A DNA stretch of 64,000 bases from Ruania alba (GCF_900105765.1 NZ_FNTX01000001.1:2204387-2268386), one strand, 5' to 3'; shown: positions 49,890 through 58,347, numbered from the stretch's first letter. The notes: generated by a model not told the origin, from the sequence alone. Made by a program: numbers and translations.

Positions 49890-52433
49890 ATGACTCTCAC
49901 CCTGCCCACGGACCCGACCGACGACGACGCGCTCGTCGAGACCTTCACGGAGTGGGCCGCCGAGCGAGGGCTGCCCCTCTACCCCCATCAGGAGGAGGCT
50001 CTCCTGGAGCTGGTCACCGGGGCGCACGTGATCTGCTCCACGCCCACCGGCTCGGGGAAGTCGTTGATCGCCGTCGCCGCGCACTACGTGGCGCTGGCCC
50101 GCGGGATCCGCACTGTCTACACCGCCCCGCTGAAAGCCCTGGTGAGCGAGAAGTTTTTCGACCTGGTGGAGATCTTCGGAGCCGACCAGGTGGGCATGGT
50201 CACCGGGGACTCCTCGATCAACGCCGACGCCCCGATCGTGTGCTGCACCGCCGAGATCCTCGCCAACCGCGCCCTGCGCACCGGTGAGGACACCGACGCC
50301 GGCCAGGTGGTGATGGACGAGTTCCACTTCTATGCCGACCCACAACGGGGCTGGGCGTGGCAGGTGCCGTTGCTGGAGCTGACCAGCGCTCAGTTCCTGC
50401 TGATGAGTGCCACGCTCGGTGACGTGAGCTTCTTCGCCGAGGACCTCACCCGCCGCACCGGCGCCCCGGTCGCGGTAATCGCGAACACCGAACGCCCGGT
50501 GCCGCTGACTTTCACCTACTCGGTGGAGCCGCTGAACGAGCTGATCACCGAACTGCTCGGCACGCACCGTACTCCTGCCTACCTGGTGCACTTCACCCAG
50601 GCGGCCGCCGTCGCGCAGGCGCAGGCGCTCACCTCGGTCGCGGTGGCGAGCAAGGCGCAGAAGGCACGGATCGCCGAGGCCCTGGGAGACGTGAGCTTCG
50701 CGAAGGGGTTCGGGTCCACCCTCTCCCGCCTGCTGCGCAGCGGGATCGGCGTGCACCACGCCGGCATGCTGCCTCGGTACCGGCGGCTGGTGGAACGGCT
50801 CGCCCAGGCCGGTCTGTTGCCGGTGATCTGCGGCACCGACACCCTCGGCGTGGGCATCAACGTGCCGATCCGGACGGTCGTGCTCACCGGGCTCACCAAA
50901 TTCGACGGCGTCCGCGCGCGGCACCTGAGCGCCCGCGAGATGCACCAGATCGCCGGACGCGCCGGGCGGGCCGGTTTCGACACCATCGGCGAGGTCATCG
51001 TGCAGGCGCCCGAGCACGTGATCGAGAACGCGAAGTCGCTCGCCAAGGCCGGCGACGACGTGAAGAAGAAGCGCAAGATCGTGCGCAAGAAGGCCCCGGC
51101 CGGGGTGGTCAACTGGACCGACAAGACCTTCGAGCGGCTCCGCGATGCCGACCCCGAACCACTCACCTCCCAGTTCTCCGTCTCGCACGCCATGGTGCTC
51201 GGGGTGCTGGCCCGCGAGGGCGACCCGTTGGCCGCGATGCGCCGTCTGCTCGTCGAGAACCACGACGCTCCCACCGAGCGGAACCCGCATGTGCGCCGGG
51301 CCATTTCCATCTACCGCACGCTGCGCCAGGCGGGGCTGGTGGAACGGGTGGACGGTGCGGACGGGCCGATGGTCCGGCTGGTCGGTGAGGTGCCGGACGA
51401 CTTCGCCCTGAACGCGCCCCTGTCCCCGTTCGCGCTCGCCGCGCTCGAGCTGCTCGATCAGGAGCATCCGGACTTCGCACTCGACGTGGTCTCGGTGATC
51501 GAGGCGACCCTGGAGGACCCGCGGCCGGTGCTGATCGCCCAGGAGAAGGCGGCCCGTGGGGAGGCCGTGGCGGCGATGAAGGCCGAGGGGATGGACTACC
51601 CCGACCGGATGGACGCCCTCGAGGAGGTCACCTACCCGCGCCCGCTCGCCGAGCTCCTGACCGCGGCCCTCGCCGAGTTCCGGACCACGAACCCGTGGGT
51701 GGACGACTACGAGCTCAAGCCGAAGTCTGTGGTCCGGGACATGGCCGAGCACGCGATGACGTTCTCCGAGCTGATCTCCCGCTACCAGCTCGCCCGCAGC
51801 GAAGGGGTCGTGCTGCGCTACCTGACCGACGCGTACAAGGCGCTCCGGCAAGTAGTCCCAGCGACGATGCGCACCGAGGAGCTCGCCGAGCTGATCGAGT
51901 GGCTCGGGACGGCCGTGCGGCAGGTGGACTCGTCCCTGCTGGCCGAGTGGGAGGCGTTGCAGCAGGGCCTCACCCCCGATCCGGACGTCACACCCGACGG
52001 CGAAGCAACAGAGGGCGAGGAGGCGCGCTTCGGTCCGGGCCCGGACGCCCCGATCACCGCGAACCCACGTACGTTCCGCGCGCTGGTGCGCAACGCCGTC
52101 TTCCATCGGGTGGAACTGGCTGCCAGGGAGGCGTACGACTCCCTGGGTGCGCTGGACGGTGCCGCCGGCTGGACCGCGTCCCGGTGGGCCGAGGCGATGG
52201 ACGGGTACTGGGACGAGTACGACCACCTGGGCATCGGGCCGGAGGCCCGGTCTGGCTCCATGGTGCGCATCACCGCCGGCGACCAGGAGTGGCAGGTGGA
52301 GCAGGTGCTGGACGATCCCGAGGGCGACCGCGACTGGCGGCTGCGAGTGCGGGTCGACCTGGCCGCGAGCGCCGAGGCGGGCCGGGTGGTGCTCACCGAA
52401 CTCGAGCTCGGACCGGCCACCGCTCAAGGGTGA
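49890..52433 (+). CDS. DEAD/DEAH-box helicase, Ski2-like, with DUF3516
   Basis: 847-residue RNA/DNA helicase. Motif I is S-T-P-T-G-S-G-K-S, Ia A-P-L-K-A-L, II D-E-F-H (variant DExH), III S-A-T-L-G-D, and domain 2 has G-T-D-T-L-G-V-G-I-N-V-P and Q-I-A-G-R-A-G-R-A-G. The last ~330 residues are the actinobacterial DUF3516 region. Likely acts in RNA turnover, by relation to Ski2/Mtr4. GACAAT eight bases upstream of the ATG could be a leaderless promoter. The antisense strand is open for 918 codons, a GC-bias shadow. Confidence 0.92.
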   Translation: MTLTLPTDPTDDDALVETFTEWAAERGLPLYPHQEEALLELVTGAHVICSTPTGSGKSLIAVAAHYVALARGIRTVYTAPLKALVSEKFFDLVEIFGADQVGMVTGDSSINADAPIVCCTAEILANRALRTGEDTDAGQVVMDEFHFYADPQRGWAWQVPLLELTSAQFLLMSATLGDVSFFAEDLTRRTGAPVAVIANTERPVPLTFTYSVEPLNELITELLGTHRTPAYLVHFTQAAAVAQAQALTSVAVASKAQKARIAEALGDVSFAKGFGSTLSRLLRSGIGVHHAGMLPRYRRLVERLAQAGLLPVICGTDTLGVGINVPIRTVVLTGLTKFDGVRARHLSAREMHQIAGRAGRAGFDTIGEVIVQAPEHVIENAKSLAKAGDDVKKKRKIVRKKAPAGVVNWTDKTFERLRDADPEPLTSQFSVSHAMVLGVLAREGDPLAAMRRLLVENHDAPTERNPHVRRAISIYRTLRQAGLVERVDGADGPMVRLVGEVPDDFALNAPLSPFALAALELLDQEHPDFALDVVSVIEATLEDPRPVLIAQEKAARGEAVAAMKAEGMDYPDRMDALEEVTYPRPLAELLTAALAEFRTTNPWVDDYELKPKSVVRDMAEHAMTFSELISRYQLARSEGVVLRYLTDAYKALRQVVPATMRTEELAELIEWLGTAVRQVDSSLLAEWEALQQGLTPDPDVTPDGEATEGEEARFGPGPDAPITANPRTFRALVRNAVFHRVELAAREAYDSLGALDGAAGWTASRWAEAMDGYWDEYDHLGIGPEARSGSMVRITAGDQEWQVEQVLDDPEGDRDWRLRVRVDLAASAEAGRVVLTELELGPATAQG

Positions 52434-52488
52434 CGTCGATGGTGAGCGCTCCCCACTCCGGCACCCGGCCACACGCCGTCGGGCCCTC

Positions 52489-52494
52489 TACGAT
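52489..52494 (+). promoter_or_regulatory. -10 box of DUF2510 gene (leaderless)
   Basis: TACGAT, 6 bases before GTG 52501. Confidence 0.5.
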
Positions 52495-52500
52495 GATCGA

Positions 52501-53583
52501 GTGAGCGATCAGGCGGCGGGCTGGTACCCGGACCCCTCCGGGGAGAACCAGCAACGGTACTGGGACGGGGACTCCTGGACCGACTACTACGCCCCGGCAC
52601 TGCCCACCGCTGAGGAGCCGACCGGGCCGCAGACCGCGCACGAGGACTACCCGTATCTGGCCGGCGTCACGCACCAACGTCCCGATGTGATGGTCACGCC
52701 CGGAACGCCGGGGGCCTGGTCCACGTCAACGGCGTGGGGCACCCCTGCGCCGGGGAAGGACGACTCCGGCACGAAAGTGTTCGGGGACGGGGTCCGCAAG
52801 ACTCCCGGCGGAGTGGCTGCGGTGGCTTCCCTCGTGGTCCTGGCCGTGCTGCTGGTGGCAGGGCTCGGCTGGTGGGCAGTCTCGGGCCTGCGCGGCGACG
52901 ACCCCGATCCCACCGGCGGTCCGACCGGTGGTGGCACCACCACCACCGGGACGGTGACTCTGGACGAGTCGACCACGGGAGAGGTCGAGCGTGCCGGCCA
53001 GTGGGAGGGCACGGTGAGCGTGTCCGCGGAAACGGTCGTGCTGCTCGACGTGCGGTCCGAGGACGGCGAGGACCTTTTTCTGAGCGTGCAGGACTCCTCC
53101 GGTTCCGAGATCGTCGAACAGGACGACCGGGGCCGGGAGCTGGCCGACGTCGTGGGTGGCACGTCCCTGGACCCGTTGGCGATGGTCCGGCTCCCGCAGG
53201 GCGAATACACCGTGCTGGTCAATGAGGTGCGGGGCGAGCAGAGCGGCCTCGAGCTCATCGCGACCGCAGTCACCGAGACGGTGACAGTCGGCGAGCGGTA
53301 CACGGCGGAGGTGCCCGACGACGGGTACTGGGTCGGGGTAGCGACGGTCCCCGAGGACGGTGCGTACACGATCGACGTGCGAGACACCGGCAGCAAAGAC
53401 CCCACCCTCGTGTCCGTGGACTCGGACGGCCGGGACCGCTCCAACGACGACCGGGACTACGAGAACGACGAGCTCGATCCACTCATCGAGGCAGACCTGC
53501 CCGCGGGTGACCTGCTGCTGCTCGTCTCCGAGTGGCACGGCGACCAGACGACGGTGACGATCGACGTGACGGGTCCGGCCTGA
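52501..53583 (+). CDS. DUF2510 membrane-anchored protein with two repeated beta domains
   Basis: 360 residues. DUF2510 occupies residues 5-30 (A-G-W-Y-P-D-P-S-G ... Y-W-D-G-D-S-W-T). A single helix lies at about 104-126. The external part is a duplicated ~100-residue module: V-E-R-A-G-Q-W-E-G-T-V ... L-P-Q-G-E-Y-T-V-L-V-N-E-V-R-G-E-Q, then V-P-D-D-G-Y-W-V-G-V-A ... L-P-A-G-D-L-L-L-L-V-S-E-W-H-G-D-Q. This looks like pre-peptidase C-terminal (PPC) beta sandwiches. GTG start chosen from the DUF2510 boundary and -10 box. Function unknown. Confidence 0.78.
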   Translation: MSDQAAGWYPDPSGENQQRYWDGDSWTDYYAPALPTAEEPTGPQTAHEDYPYLAGVTHQRPDVMVTPGTPGAWSTSTAWGTPAPGKDDSGTKVFGDGVRKTPGGVAAVASLVVLAVLLVAGLGWWAVSGLRGDDPDPTGGPTGGGTTTTGTVTLDESTTGEVERAGQWEGTVSVSAETVVLLDVRSEDGEDLFLSVQDSSGSEIVEQDDRGRELADVVGGTSLDPLAMVRLPQGEYTVLVNEVRGEQSGLELIATAVTETVTVGERYTAEVPDDGYWVGVATVPEDGAYTIDVRDTGSKDPTLVSVDSDGRDRSNDDRDYENDELDPLIEADLPAGDLLLLVSEWHGDQTTVTIDVTGPA

Positions 53584-54107
53584 TGGGCAGGAAGCGCACC
53601 GCCTCCGGCGGCACCCCGGCCACCGTGGCGCTGGCGAATGCTGGGATCGACTTCGGCACGCACCCTTACGCCCACGACCCGGCCAGCGAGCTGAGCTACG
53701 GGTTGGAAGCGGCGGCTGCGCTCGGGGTGCCTGCGGAGGTCGTGTTCAAGACACTGGTGGCCCGGGTGGACGGCCTACCCGGACAGGGCCTCGCGGTGGC
53801 CATCCTGCCGGTGGCCGAGACTCTCGACCTCAAGGCGCTCGCCCAGGCGCTGGGGCAGAAGAAGGCAACGATGGCTGACCCGGCCGCGGCGCAACGGTCC
53901 AGCGGATACGTGACCGGGGGCATCTCCCCCATCGGTCAACGCACGGCCCTGCCCACAGTGATCGATGCCACCGCCCAGGAGTTGCCGCTTATGTACGTCT
54001 CGGGCGGCCGCCGCGGGTTCGACATCTCCCTCGCGCCGCAGGACCTGGCCCAGGTGACGCATGGGAGGTTCGAGCCGATCACCACCCACCTGAACCGGAG
54101 CCGATGA
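53583..54107 (+). CDS. ybaK: Cys-tRNA(Pro)/Cys-tRNA(Cys) deacylase, YbaK/EbsC family
   Basis: 174-residue aminoacyl-tRNA editing protein. Key parts: V-F-K-T-L-V-A-R-V with the catalytic lysine, V-A-I-L-P-V-A-E-T-L-D-L-K-A-L-A, G-Y-V-T-G-G-I-S-P-I-G-Q, and the closing S-G-G-R-R-G-F-D-I-S-L-A-P-Q. It hydrolyses Cys mischarged on tRNA(Pro). ATG 53583 shares a base with the preceding stop (TGATG). Complete and of normal length. Confidence 0.92.
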   Translation: MGRKRTASGGTPATVALANAGIDFGTHPYAHDPASELSYGLEAAAALGVPAEVVFKTLVARVDGLPGQGLAVAILPVAETLDLKALAQALGQKKATMADPAAAQRSSGYVTGGISPIGQRTALPTVIDATAQELPLMYVSGGRRGFDISLAPQDLAQVTHGRFEPITTHLNRSR

Positions 54108-54108
54108 T

Positions 54109-54564
54109 GTGCCGTCGGTGCCACAGGGCAGCATGAACGCGCTGTCACCCCGGCTCGCCGCAATCGTTGCCGCGCTGCCGCTACGGCCAGGGCTTCGGGT
54201 CCTGGAGATCGGCGGTGCGCCGGGCGCCGCGGCACGAGCGGTCGCCGAGCGGATCGGGAACGGCCACATCCTGGTGATCGACCGCTCCGCCACCGGTGTG
54301 GCCCAGATTCGCCGCAACGCCGCAGCACAGATCGAGACCGGTGTGCTCAGCACACGCCAGGTCGCGGCCGAACACTTCGAGTTGCTCACGTCCGAGGCAC
54401 CGTTCGACCTCGCCTTCGCCGTCCGGGTCGGAGCACTCGACGGCCGCCACCCCCGGGCCGGTGCACTGGCCAAGGAGCGGATCGCGGCTGCGCTCACGCC
54501 GACCGGGCGACTCTTTATCGACGGCGGCGACCCGCTGCGCGAGGTCGAGCTGCCCGGTCGCTGA
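54109..54564 (+). CDS. Small SAM-dependent methyltransferase-like protein
   Basis: 151 residues. Methyltransferase motif I is L-R-V-L-E-I-G-G-A-P-G-A, the next strand I-L-V-I-D-R-S ends in the expected acidic residue, and motif IV reads F-D-L-A-F-A-V-R-V. Catalytic insertions are absent, so the acceptor cannot be named. The start is GTG 54109, one base after the deacylase stop; ATG 54133 is an alternative. At this length it could be a minimal enzyme or a shortened copy. Confidence 0.7.
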   Translation: MPSVPQGSMNALSPRLAAIVAALPLRPGLRVLEIGGAPGAAARAVAERIGNGHILVIDRSATGVAQIRRNAAAQIETGVLSTRQVAAEHFELLTSEAPFDLAFAVRVGALDGRHPRAGALAKERIAAALTPTGRLFIDGGDPLREVELPGR

Positions 54565-54592
54565 CCGATCGGAGGCACCATGAGCCACGAGA

Positions 54593-54625
54593 ACATGTAA
54601 AGTTTTCGTCGTGATCTTTACATGT
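54593..54625. promoter_or_regulatory. Perfect 10-base dyad upstream of fic
   Basis: ACATGTAAAG (54593-54602) and CTTTACATGT (54616-54625), exact inverted repeats separated by 13 bases; centres of the arms are 23 bases apart, about two turns. It lies 27 bases before the fic start. Low-GC arms stand out in this DNA. The winged-helix C terminus of the Fic protein is a candidate binder. Confidence 0.68.
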
Positions 54626-54651
54626 CAGCCCGATGTGACAAATTCTGTGTC

Positions 54652-55746
54652 ATGACGCACTGGCAGGCAGACCGCCCCTTCAACGAGCTACCCCCTCCGC
54701 CTGACGCCGGCAGCCTCGAGACCCGGCGGGTCCTCAAGTCGACGATCGGCGCACGAACTGCCCTCGCTCAGCTCGACCAAGCCGGGCGCTCGATGCCCAA
54801 CCCGGCGGTCCTGATCAACACGATTCCACTGCTTGAGGCTCAGGCAAGCTCGGAGATCGAGAACATCGTCACCACGACGGACGAACTGTTTCGTCAGGTC
54901 AACGTGGCCGATACGGCCACTGATCCCGCCACTCGCGAAACGCTCCGATACCGTACCGCGCTACGAGTCGGCTCCGAACTTGTTCAGCAGCGCGGCCTGA
55001 CAGCCAGTGCCGCCGAGAAGATATGCAGCGTGGTCCAGGGACACGAGGTGACGATCCGGTCGCTGCCCGGGACACGCATCGCCAACCCCTCGACCCGGAA
55101 GGTCATCTACTCACCTCCAGAAGGTCACGACCTCATCCGGGACAAACTCGCAGAGTGGGAAGCCTTCGTCCACACAGACGATGGTATGGATCCACTGGTC
55201 CGCATGGCTGCTTCGCACTATCAATTCGAGGCGATCCACCCGTTCGCCGACGGGAACGGTCGCACGGGGCGAATCCTGAACGTGCTGATGCTGGTCGAGG
55301 CTGGCTTGCTGCACCAGCCGCTGCTCTATCTCTCGCGATACCTCATCGGCACCAAGCAGGACTACTATCGGCTCCTGCTCGACGTGACCACGAAGGGCCG
55401 TTGGGAGGAGTGGATCACCTACATCCTCACCGGCATCGAGCGAACATCGCTCGCCACCACGCGGCAGATCGCCGCCATCCAGGACCTGCAAGCGAGTTTC
55501 GCAACCCAGGCTCGCAGCGCATCGAAGGGTGGCGCCGATGCAGAACTGCTGGCGGTGCTGTTCGAACAGCCCTACACCCGCATCGCAGTCGTCATGGACA
55601 GGTGTGGCATCTCCAGACCAACCGCCACCCGATGGTTGACCGAGCTGGTGAATGCGGGGTTGATCCGGGACGTCAAGGCCGGTCGTGAGCGGCTCTTCGT
55701 CAATACCCAGTTCCTCAGCCTACTGATGCACGGCAGCTGGGACTGA
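54652..55746 (+). CDS. Fic family AMP-transferase with inhibitory helix and winged-helix domain
   Basis: 364 residues from ATG 54652. The Fic motif H-P-F-A-D-G-N-G-R-T-G-R is at 196-207, complete. The inhibitory motif S66-x3-E70-N71 (S-S-E-I-E-N) is at the N-terminal side, so it is a class II autoinhibited enzyme. An N-terminal Fic/DOC extension and a C-terminal helix-turn-helix (P-Y-T-R-I-A-V-V-M-D-R-C-G-I-S-R-P-T-A-T-R) are present. There is no partner antitoxin gene. It probably AMPylates a cell protein and may control its own gene through the dyad. Codon use is a little less GC-rich than its neighbours. Confidence 0.92.
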   Translation: MTHWQADRPFNELPPPPDAGSLETRRVLKSTIGARTALAQLDQAGRSMPNPAVLINTIPLLEAQASSEIENIVTTTDELFRQVNVADTATDPATRETLRYRTALRVGSELVQQRGLTASAAEKICSVVQGHEVTIRSLPGTRIANPSTRKVIYSPPEGHDLIRDKLAEWEAFVHTDDGMDPLVRMAASHYQFEAIHPFADGNGRTGRILNVLMLVEAGLLHQPLLYLSRYLIGTKQDYYRLLLDVTTKGRWEEWITYILTGIERTSLATTRQIAAIQDLQASFATQARSASKGGADAELLAVLFEQPYTRIAVVMDRCGISRPTATRWLTELVNAGLIRDVKAGRERLFVNTQFLSLLMHGSWD

Positions 55747-55759
55747 ACGGCGCGACGAG

Positions 55760-56149
55760 TCAGCTCGCGAACGGCCGATGCGTCTCCACGATCTCGCGCC
55801 CGAACGGGGTGAGTGAGATCGGGATGAGCTTGAGGTTCGCCCAGCCCATCGGGATGCCGATGATGGTGATGAACAGCGGGATCGCCGTGACGATGTGCTC
55901 GATCACCAGCCACCATCCGGCAACGATGAACCAGATGATGTTCCCGATCGTCGACCCCGCACCGGCGTCCGGCCTGCGCACGACCTCACGTCCGAACGGC
56001 CACAGCACATAGTTGGCCATCCGGAACGAGGCGATCCCGAACGGGATGGTGACGATCAGGATGCAGCAGATCACCCCAGCGACTGCGTAGCCGACGGCCA
56101 GCCAGAAGCCCGCGAAGACAAGCCAGATGAGATTCAGCAGGGTGCGCAC
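55760..56149 (-). CDS. YccF domain membrane protein
   Basis: 129 residues, two copies of the YccF module: N-L-I-W-L-V-F-A-G-F-W-L ... I-P-F-G-I-A-S-F-R-M-A-N-Y-V-L-W-P-F-G-R and, from about residue 70, N-I-I-W-F-I-V-A-G-W-W-L ... I-I-G-I-P-M-G-W-A-N-L-K-L-I-P-I-S-L-T-P-F-G-R. Four membrane segments. Role unknown. Start at GTG 56149, six bases from a TAGACT -10 box; it shares its promoter with the divergent gene at 56173. Confidence 0.88.
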   Translation of the reverse strand: MRTLLNLIWLVFAGFWLAVGYAVAGVICCILIVTIPFGIASFRMANYVLWPFGREVVRRPDAGAGSTIGNIIWFIVAGWWLVIEHIVTAIPLFITIIGIPMGWANLKLIPISLTPFGREIVETHRPFAS

Positions 56150-56155
56150 GGTTCC

Positions 56156-56165
56156 AGTCTAGGCT
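56156..56165. promoter_or_regulatory. Overlapping divergent -10 boxes (two leaderless genes)
   Basis: AGTCTAGGCT holds TAGACT on the minus strand (56161-56156, 6 bases from the YccF GTG) and TAGGCT on the plus strand (56160-56165, 7 bases from GTG 56173). They share the central TA, so only one polymerase can open at a time. Any -35 would lie in the other gene's coding sequence. Confidence 0.6.
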
Positions 56166-56172
56166 GGCTAGG

Positions 56173-56508
56173 GTGGCCGCAACGCAGACTCCCCCGAGCG
56201 CGCTCCGGGTGTTGGAGTTCATCGACGAGTGTGACGGCATCGAGGTTGTCTACGCCGGCGGCCGCTTCACCTTCACGATCGTCGGCACGCCGCCACAGAT
56301 CGTGACCTGGGATGTCGACCCTGCGGACCTGTCGCGCGCAGCCGTCAGGCTGAACCGAAGCGCGCGAGCGGCGTTCGGACGCTCCCATGCCGGATGGAAC
56401 CTCTTGCTCGTCCACCTCGAGGAGGCATTGCGTACCTCGACAGCAACGCGTGGCCACCTCGAACTGACCGACGGGGCCCAGCTCCGGGTCACGACCTGCC
56501 CGCCCTGA
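56173..56508 (+). CDS. Hypothetical protein
   Basis: 111 residues, not recognised. It begins M-A-A-T-Q-T-P-P-S-A-L-R-V-L-E-F-I-D and has alternating beta-type segments (V-V-Y-A-G-G-R-F-T-F-T-I, P-P-Q-I-V-T-W-D-V-D) and an R-rich helix in the middle (L-N-R-S-A-R-A-A-F-G-R). No membrane segment. Looks like a small soluble alpha/beta protein. Codon use (G/C at third positions) supports real coding. Leaderless GTG start; 31 bases before the next gene. Confidence 0.6.
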   Translation: MAATQTPPSALRVLEFIDECDGIEVVYAGGRFTFTIVGTPPQIVTWDVDPADLSRAAVRLNRSARAAFGRSHAGWNLLLVHLEEALRTSTATRGHLELTDGAQLRVTTCPP

Positions 56509-56527
56509 GCCGTGCATGCCGGCGGGC

Positions 56528-56533
56528 TACGCT
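56528..56533 (+). promoter_or_regulatory. -10 box of pentapeptide-repeat gene (leaderless)
   Basis: TACGCT, 6 bases before GTG 56540. It fixes that start over ATG 56516, which is upstream of the box. Confidence 0.5.
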
Positions 56534-56539
56534 GGCACG

Positions 56540-57142
56540 GTGGGACCTGAGGAGTTGTGCGGCGCGACGTTGACCAATCACGACCTCACCGGCGAGGTGT
56601 GGATCGGTGCCGAGATCGACGAGCTCGAGCTGGACAGCTCCTCGTTGCGGCGGCTCCGGGCAGCCGAGGGCACCTGGGAGCGCTGCACCTTCACCGACTG
56701 CGACCTCACCGGTGCCGACCTCGCGGGACTGACCACCCGGGACACCGGACTGGTCCGGTGCACCCTCGACGGCGCCCGGCTCACCGGGTCCTCCTGGTTG
56801 CGGTCGCGGATGCGGGAGGTGAGGGCCACCGAGGTCGTCGCCGACCTGCTCTCCGCGCACAGCGCCACCTGGACCGATGTGACGTTCACCGACGCGACCC
56901 TGCGCCAGATCGACCTCAGCGGCGCCCGGCTGCAGCGGGTCCGATTCATCGACTGCGACCTGTCCGAGGCGCGCTTCGCCGGGTTGCGGGCCGAGCAGGT
57001 GACCATGACCGGCTGCCGTCTGGAACGGATCTCCGGGGTGGACGCGTTGCGCGGGGTGTCGATGACCCACGGGGACGCGGTGAGTGGGCTCGGCTCGTTC
57101 GCCGAGCACCTCGGCATCACGCTCACCGAGGAGGGCCGATGA
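56540..57142 (+). CDS. Pentapeptide-repeat protein
   Basis: About 200 residues from GTG 56540. Repeats of the A(D/N)LxG type: A-T-L-T-N-H-D-L-T-G, F-T-D-C-D-L-T-G-A-D-L-A-G-L, L-D-G-A-R-L-T-G-S, and, after a spacer, I-D-L-S-G-A-R-L-Q-R-V-R-F-I-D-C-D-L-S-E-A-R-F-A-G-L. They should form a right-handed beta-helix. Members such as MfpA mimic DNA and bind gyrase, but the acidic charge here is modest, so the role is open. ATGA overlap with the YggS-type gene. Confidence 0.86.
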   Translation: MGPEELCGATLTNHDLTGEVWIGAEIDELELDSSSLRRLRAAEGTWERCTFTDCDLTGADLAGLTTRDTGLVRCTLDGARLTGSSWLRSRMREVRATEVVADLLSAHSATWTDVTFTDATLRQIDLSGARLQRVRFIDCDLSEARFAGLRAEQVTMTGCRLERISGVDALRGVSMTHGDAVSGLGSFAEHLGITLTEEGR

Positions 57143-57837
57143 CGGCGGTCGCGGCCTCCCTCGAGGCCGTCCGGTCCCGTACTGCCACCGCCGCCGAGGC
57201 AGCTGGGCGCGATCCGGACGATGTGCGCCTATTGCTCGCGGTGAAGCGGGTGGAAGCAGTGCGGATCCAGGAGGCGTTCGCCGCGGGTGCCACCCTGATC
57301 GGACAGAACCGTGCCCAGGAACTGATCGCCACCGAGCCCGACCTCGTCGACGTTCCCCACGAGACACACTTCATCGGGCACCTACAGTCGAACAAGGTGA
57401 ACCAGGTGATGCGCTGGGCCGACTGCGTGCAGAGCGTGGACTCGGCGAAGCTGGCCCGACGGCTCGACCGCGCCGCCGAGACCCGGGAACGGGATCTGGA
57501 CGTCTTCATCCAAGTCAACACCTCTGGCGAGGAAACCAAAGCGGGAGTGACACCCGAAGCAGCGGGCGAGCTGGCCGCCGTCGTGGGCTCGCTGGAGCAC
57601 CTGCACCTGCGTGGCTTCATGACCATCGGGGCGAACTCCTCGGACGCCGGCGAGGTGCGGGCCAGCTACACGGGGCTGGCTGAGGTGGCCCGCGCTGTCG
57701 TGGGCTCGGGTGAGGCAGGTACAGGCGAGGCACGAGAGCTCTCCATGGGGATGTCCGGCGACCTGGAGATCGCGATCGCCGCCGGCGCGACCATGGTGCG
57801 GGTGGGCACCGGAGTGTTCGGCACACGGGCGGTGTGA
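57139..57837 (+). CDS. YggS/PLPBP family PLP-binding protein
   Basis: 232-residue single-domain PLP protein that keeps pyridoxal phosphate balance. The PLP lysine is Lys36 in L-L-A-V-K-R-V-E-A. H-F-I-G-H-L-Q-S-N-K-V, V-F-I-Q-V-N-T-S-G-E-E-T-K-A-G and L-S-M-G-M-S-G-D-L-E-I-A-I are all present. ATG 57139 overlaps the previous stop; longer readings run through that gene. Usually sits near cell-division genes in other bacteria; not here. Confidence 0.93.
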   Translation: MTAVAASLEAVRSRTATAAEAAGRDPDDVRLLLAVKRVEAVRIQEAFAAGATLIGQNRAQELIATEPDLVDVPHETHFIGHLQSNKVNQVMRWADCVQSVDSAKLARRLDRAAETRERDLDVFIQVNTSGEETKAGVTPEAAGELAAVVGSLEHLHLRGFMTIGANSSDAGEVRASYTGLAEVARAVVGSGEAGTGEARELSMGMSGDLEIAIAAGATMVRVGTGVFGTRAV

Positions 57838-57906
57838 GACCCCCGGGAATACCTGGCGACATGCTGTGTTGGGCCTGGGAGAGCATCCCCCGATCAAGGA
57901 GTAGCA

Positions 57907-58299
57907 GTGCCCACCATCGACATCACCGCCGAGAACTTCGAGCAGACGATCACCGGGAACGACATCGTGCTGATCGACTTCTGGGCCGAGTGGTGCGGAC
58001 CGTGCAAGCAGTTCGCACCCGTCTACGAGAAGGCCTCCGAGCAGCACGGCGACGTGACCTTTGCCAAGGTGGACACCGAAGCCGAGCAGATGCTCGCCGG
58101 GCAGGCCGGGATCCAGGCGATCCCCACCCTGATGGCGTTCCGTGAGGGCGTGCTCGTGTTCAACCAGGCCGGCGCGCTCCCCGCGAAGTCCCTCGAGGAG
58201 CTCATCGACGGCGTCAAGGGCCTGAACATGGACGAGGTCAAGGCTCAGGTGGCCGAGCAACAGGCCGCACACGAGGCGGGGCACACCGAGCAGGGCTAG
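57907..58299 (+). CDS. trxA: Thioredoxin
   Basis: 130-residue thiol-disulfide carrier. Active site W-C30-G-P-C33 and cis-Pro in Q-A-I-P-T-L-M-A. The fold is complete by about residue 105; a short polar tail (Q-Q-A-A-H-E-A-G-H) follows. GTG start with AAGGAG eight bases upstream. Cytoplasmic, no signal. Separate from the YggS gene by 69 bases. Confidence 0.93.
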   Translation: MPTIDITAENFEQTITGNDIVLIDFWAEWCGPCKQFAPVYEKASEQHGDVTFAKVDTEAEQMLAGQAGIQAIPTLMAFREGVLVFNQAGALPAKSLEELIDGVKGLNMDEVKAQVAEQQAAHEAGHTEQG

Positions 58300-58315
58300 C
58301 TCCACCACCCAGGAC

Positions 58316-58347
58316 GGATCGCCCGGGTTACGGCACCCGGGCGATCC
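58316..58347. terminator. Bidirectional terminator overlapping the lplA stop
   Basis: Perfect 13-base inverted repeat (58316-58328 and 58335-58347), loop TACGGC, between convergent thioredoxin and lipoate-ligase genes. The right arm and loop encode the last codons of the ligase. No T run. Confidence 0.65.

Noticed and set aside
49716-52472. 918-codon open frame antisense to the DUF3516 helicase gene
   Set aside because: It lacks recognisable domains and is full of G/R/H/V residues, the pattern produced by reading a GC-rich gene backwards. The sense strand has all helicase motifs.
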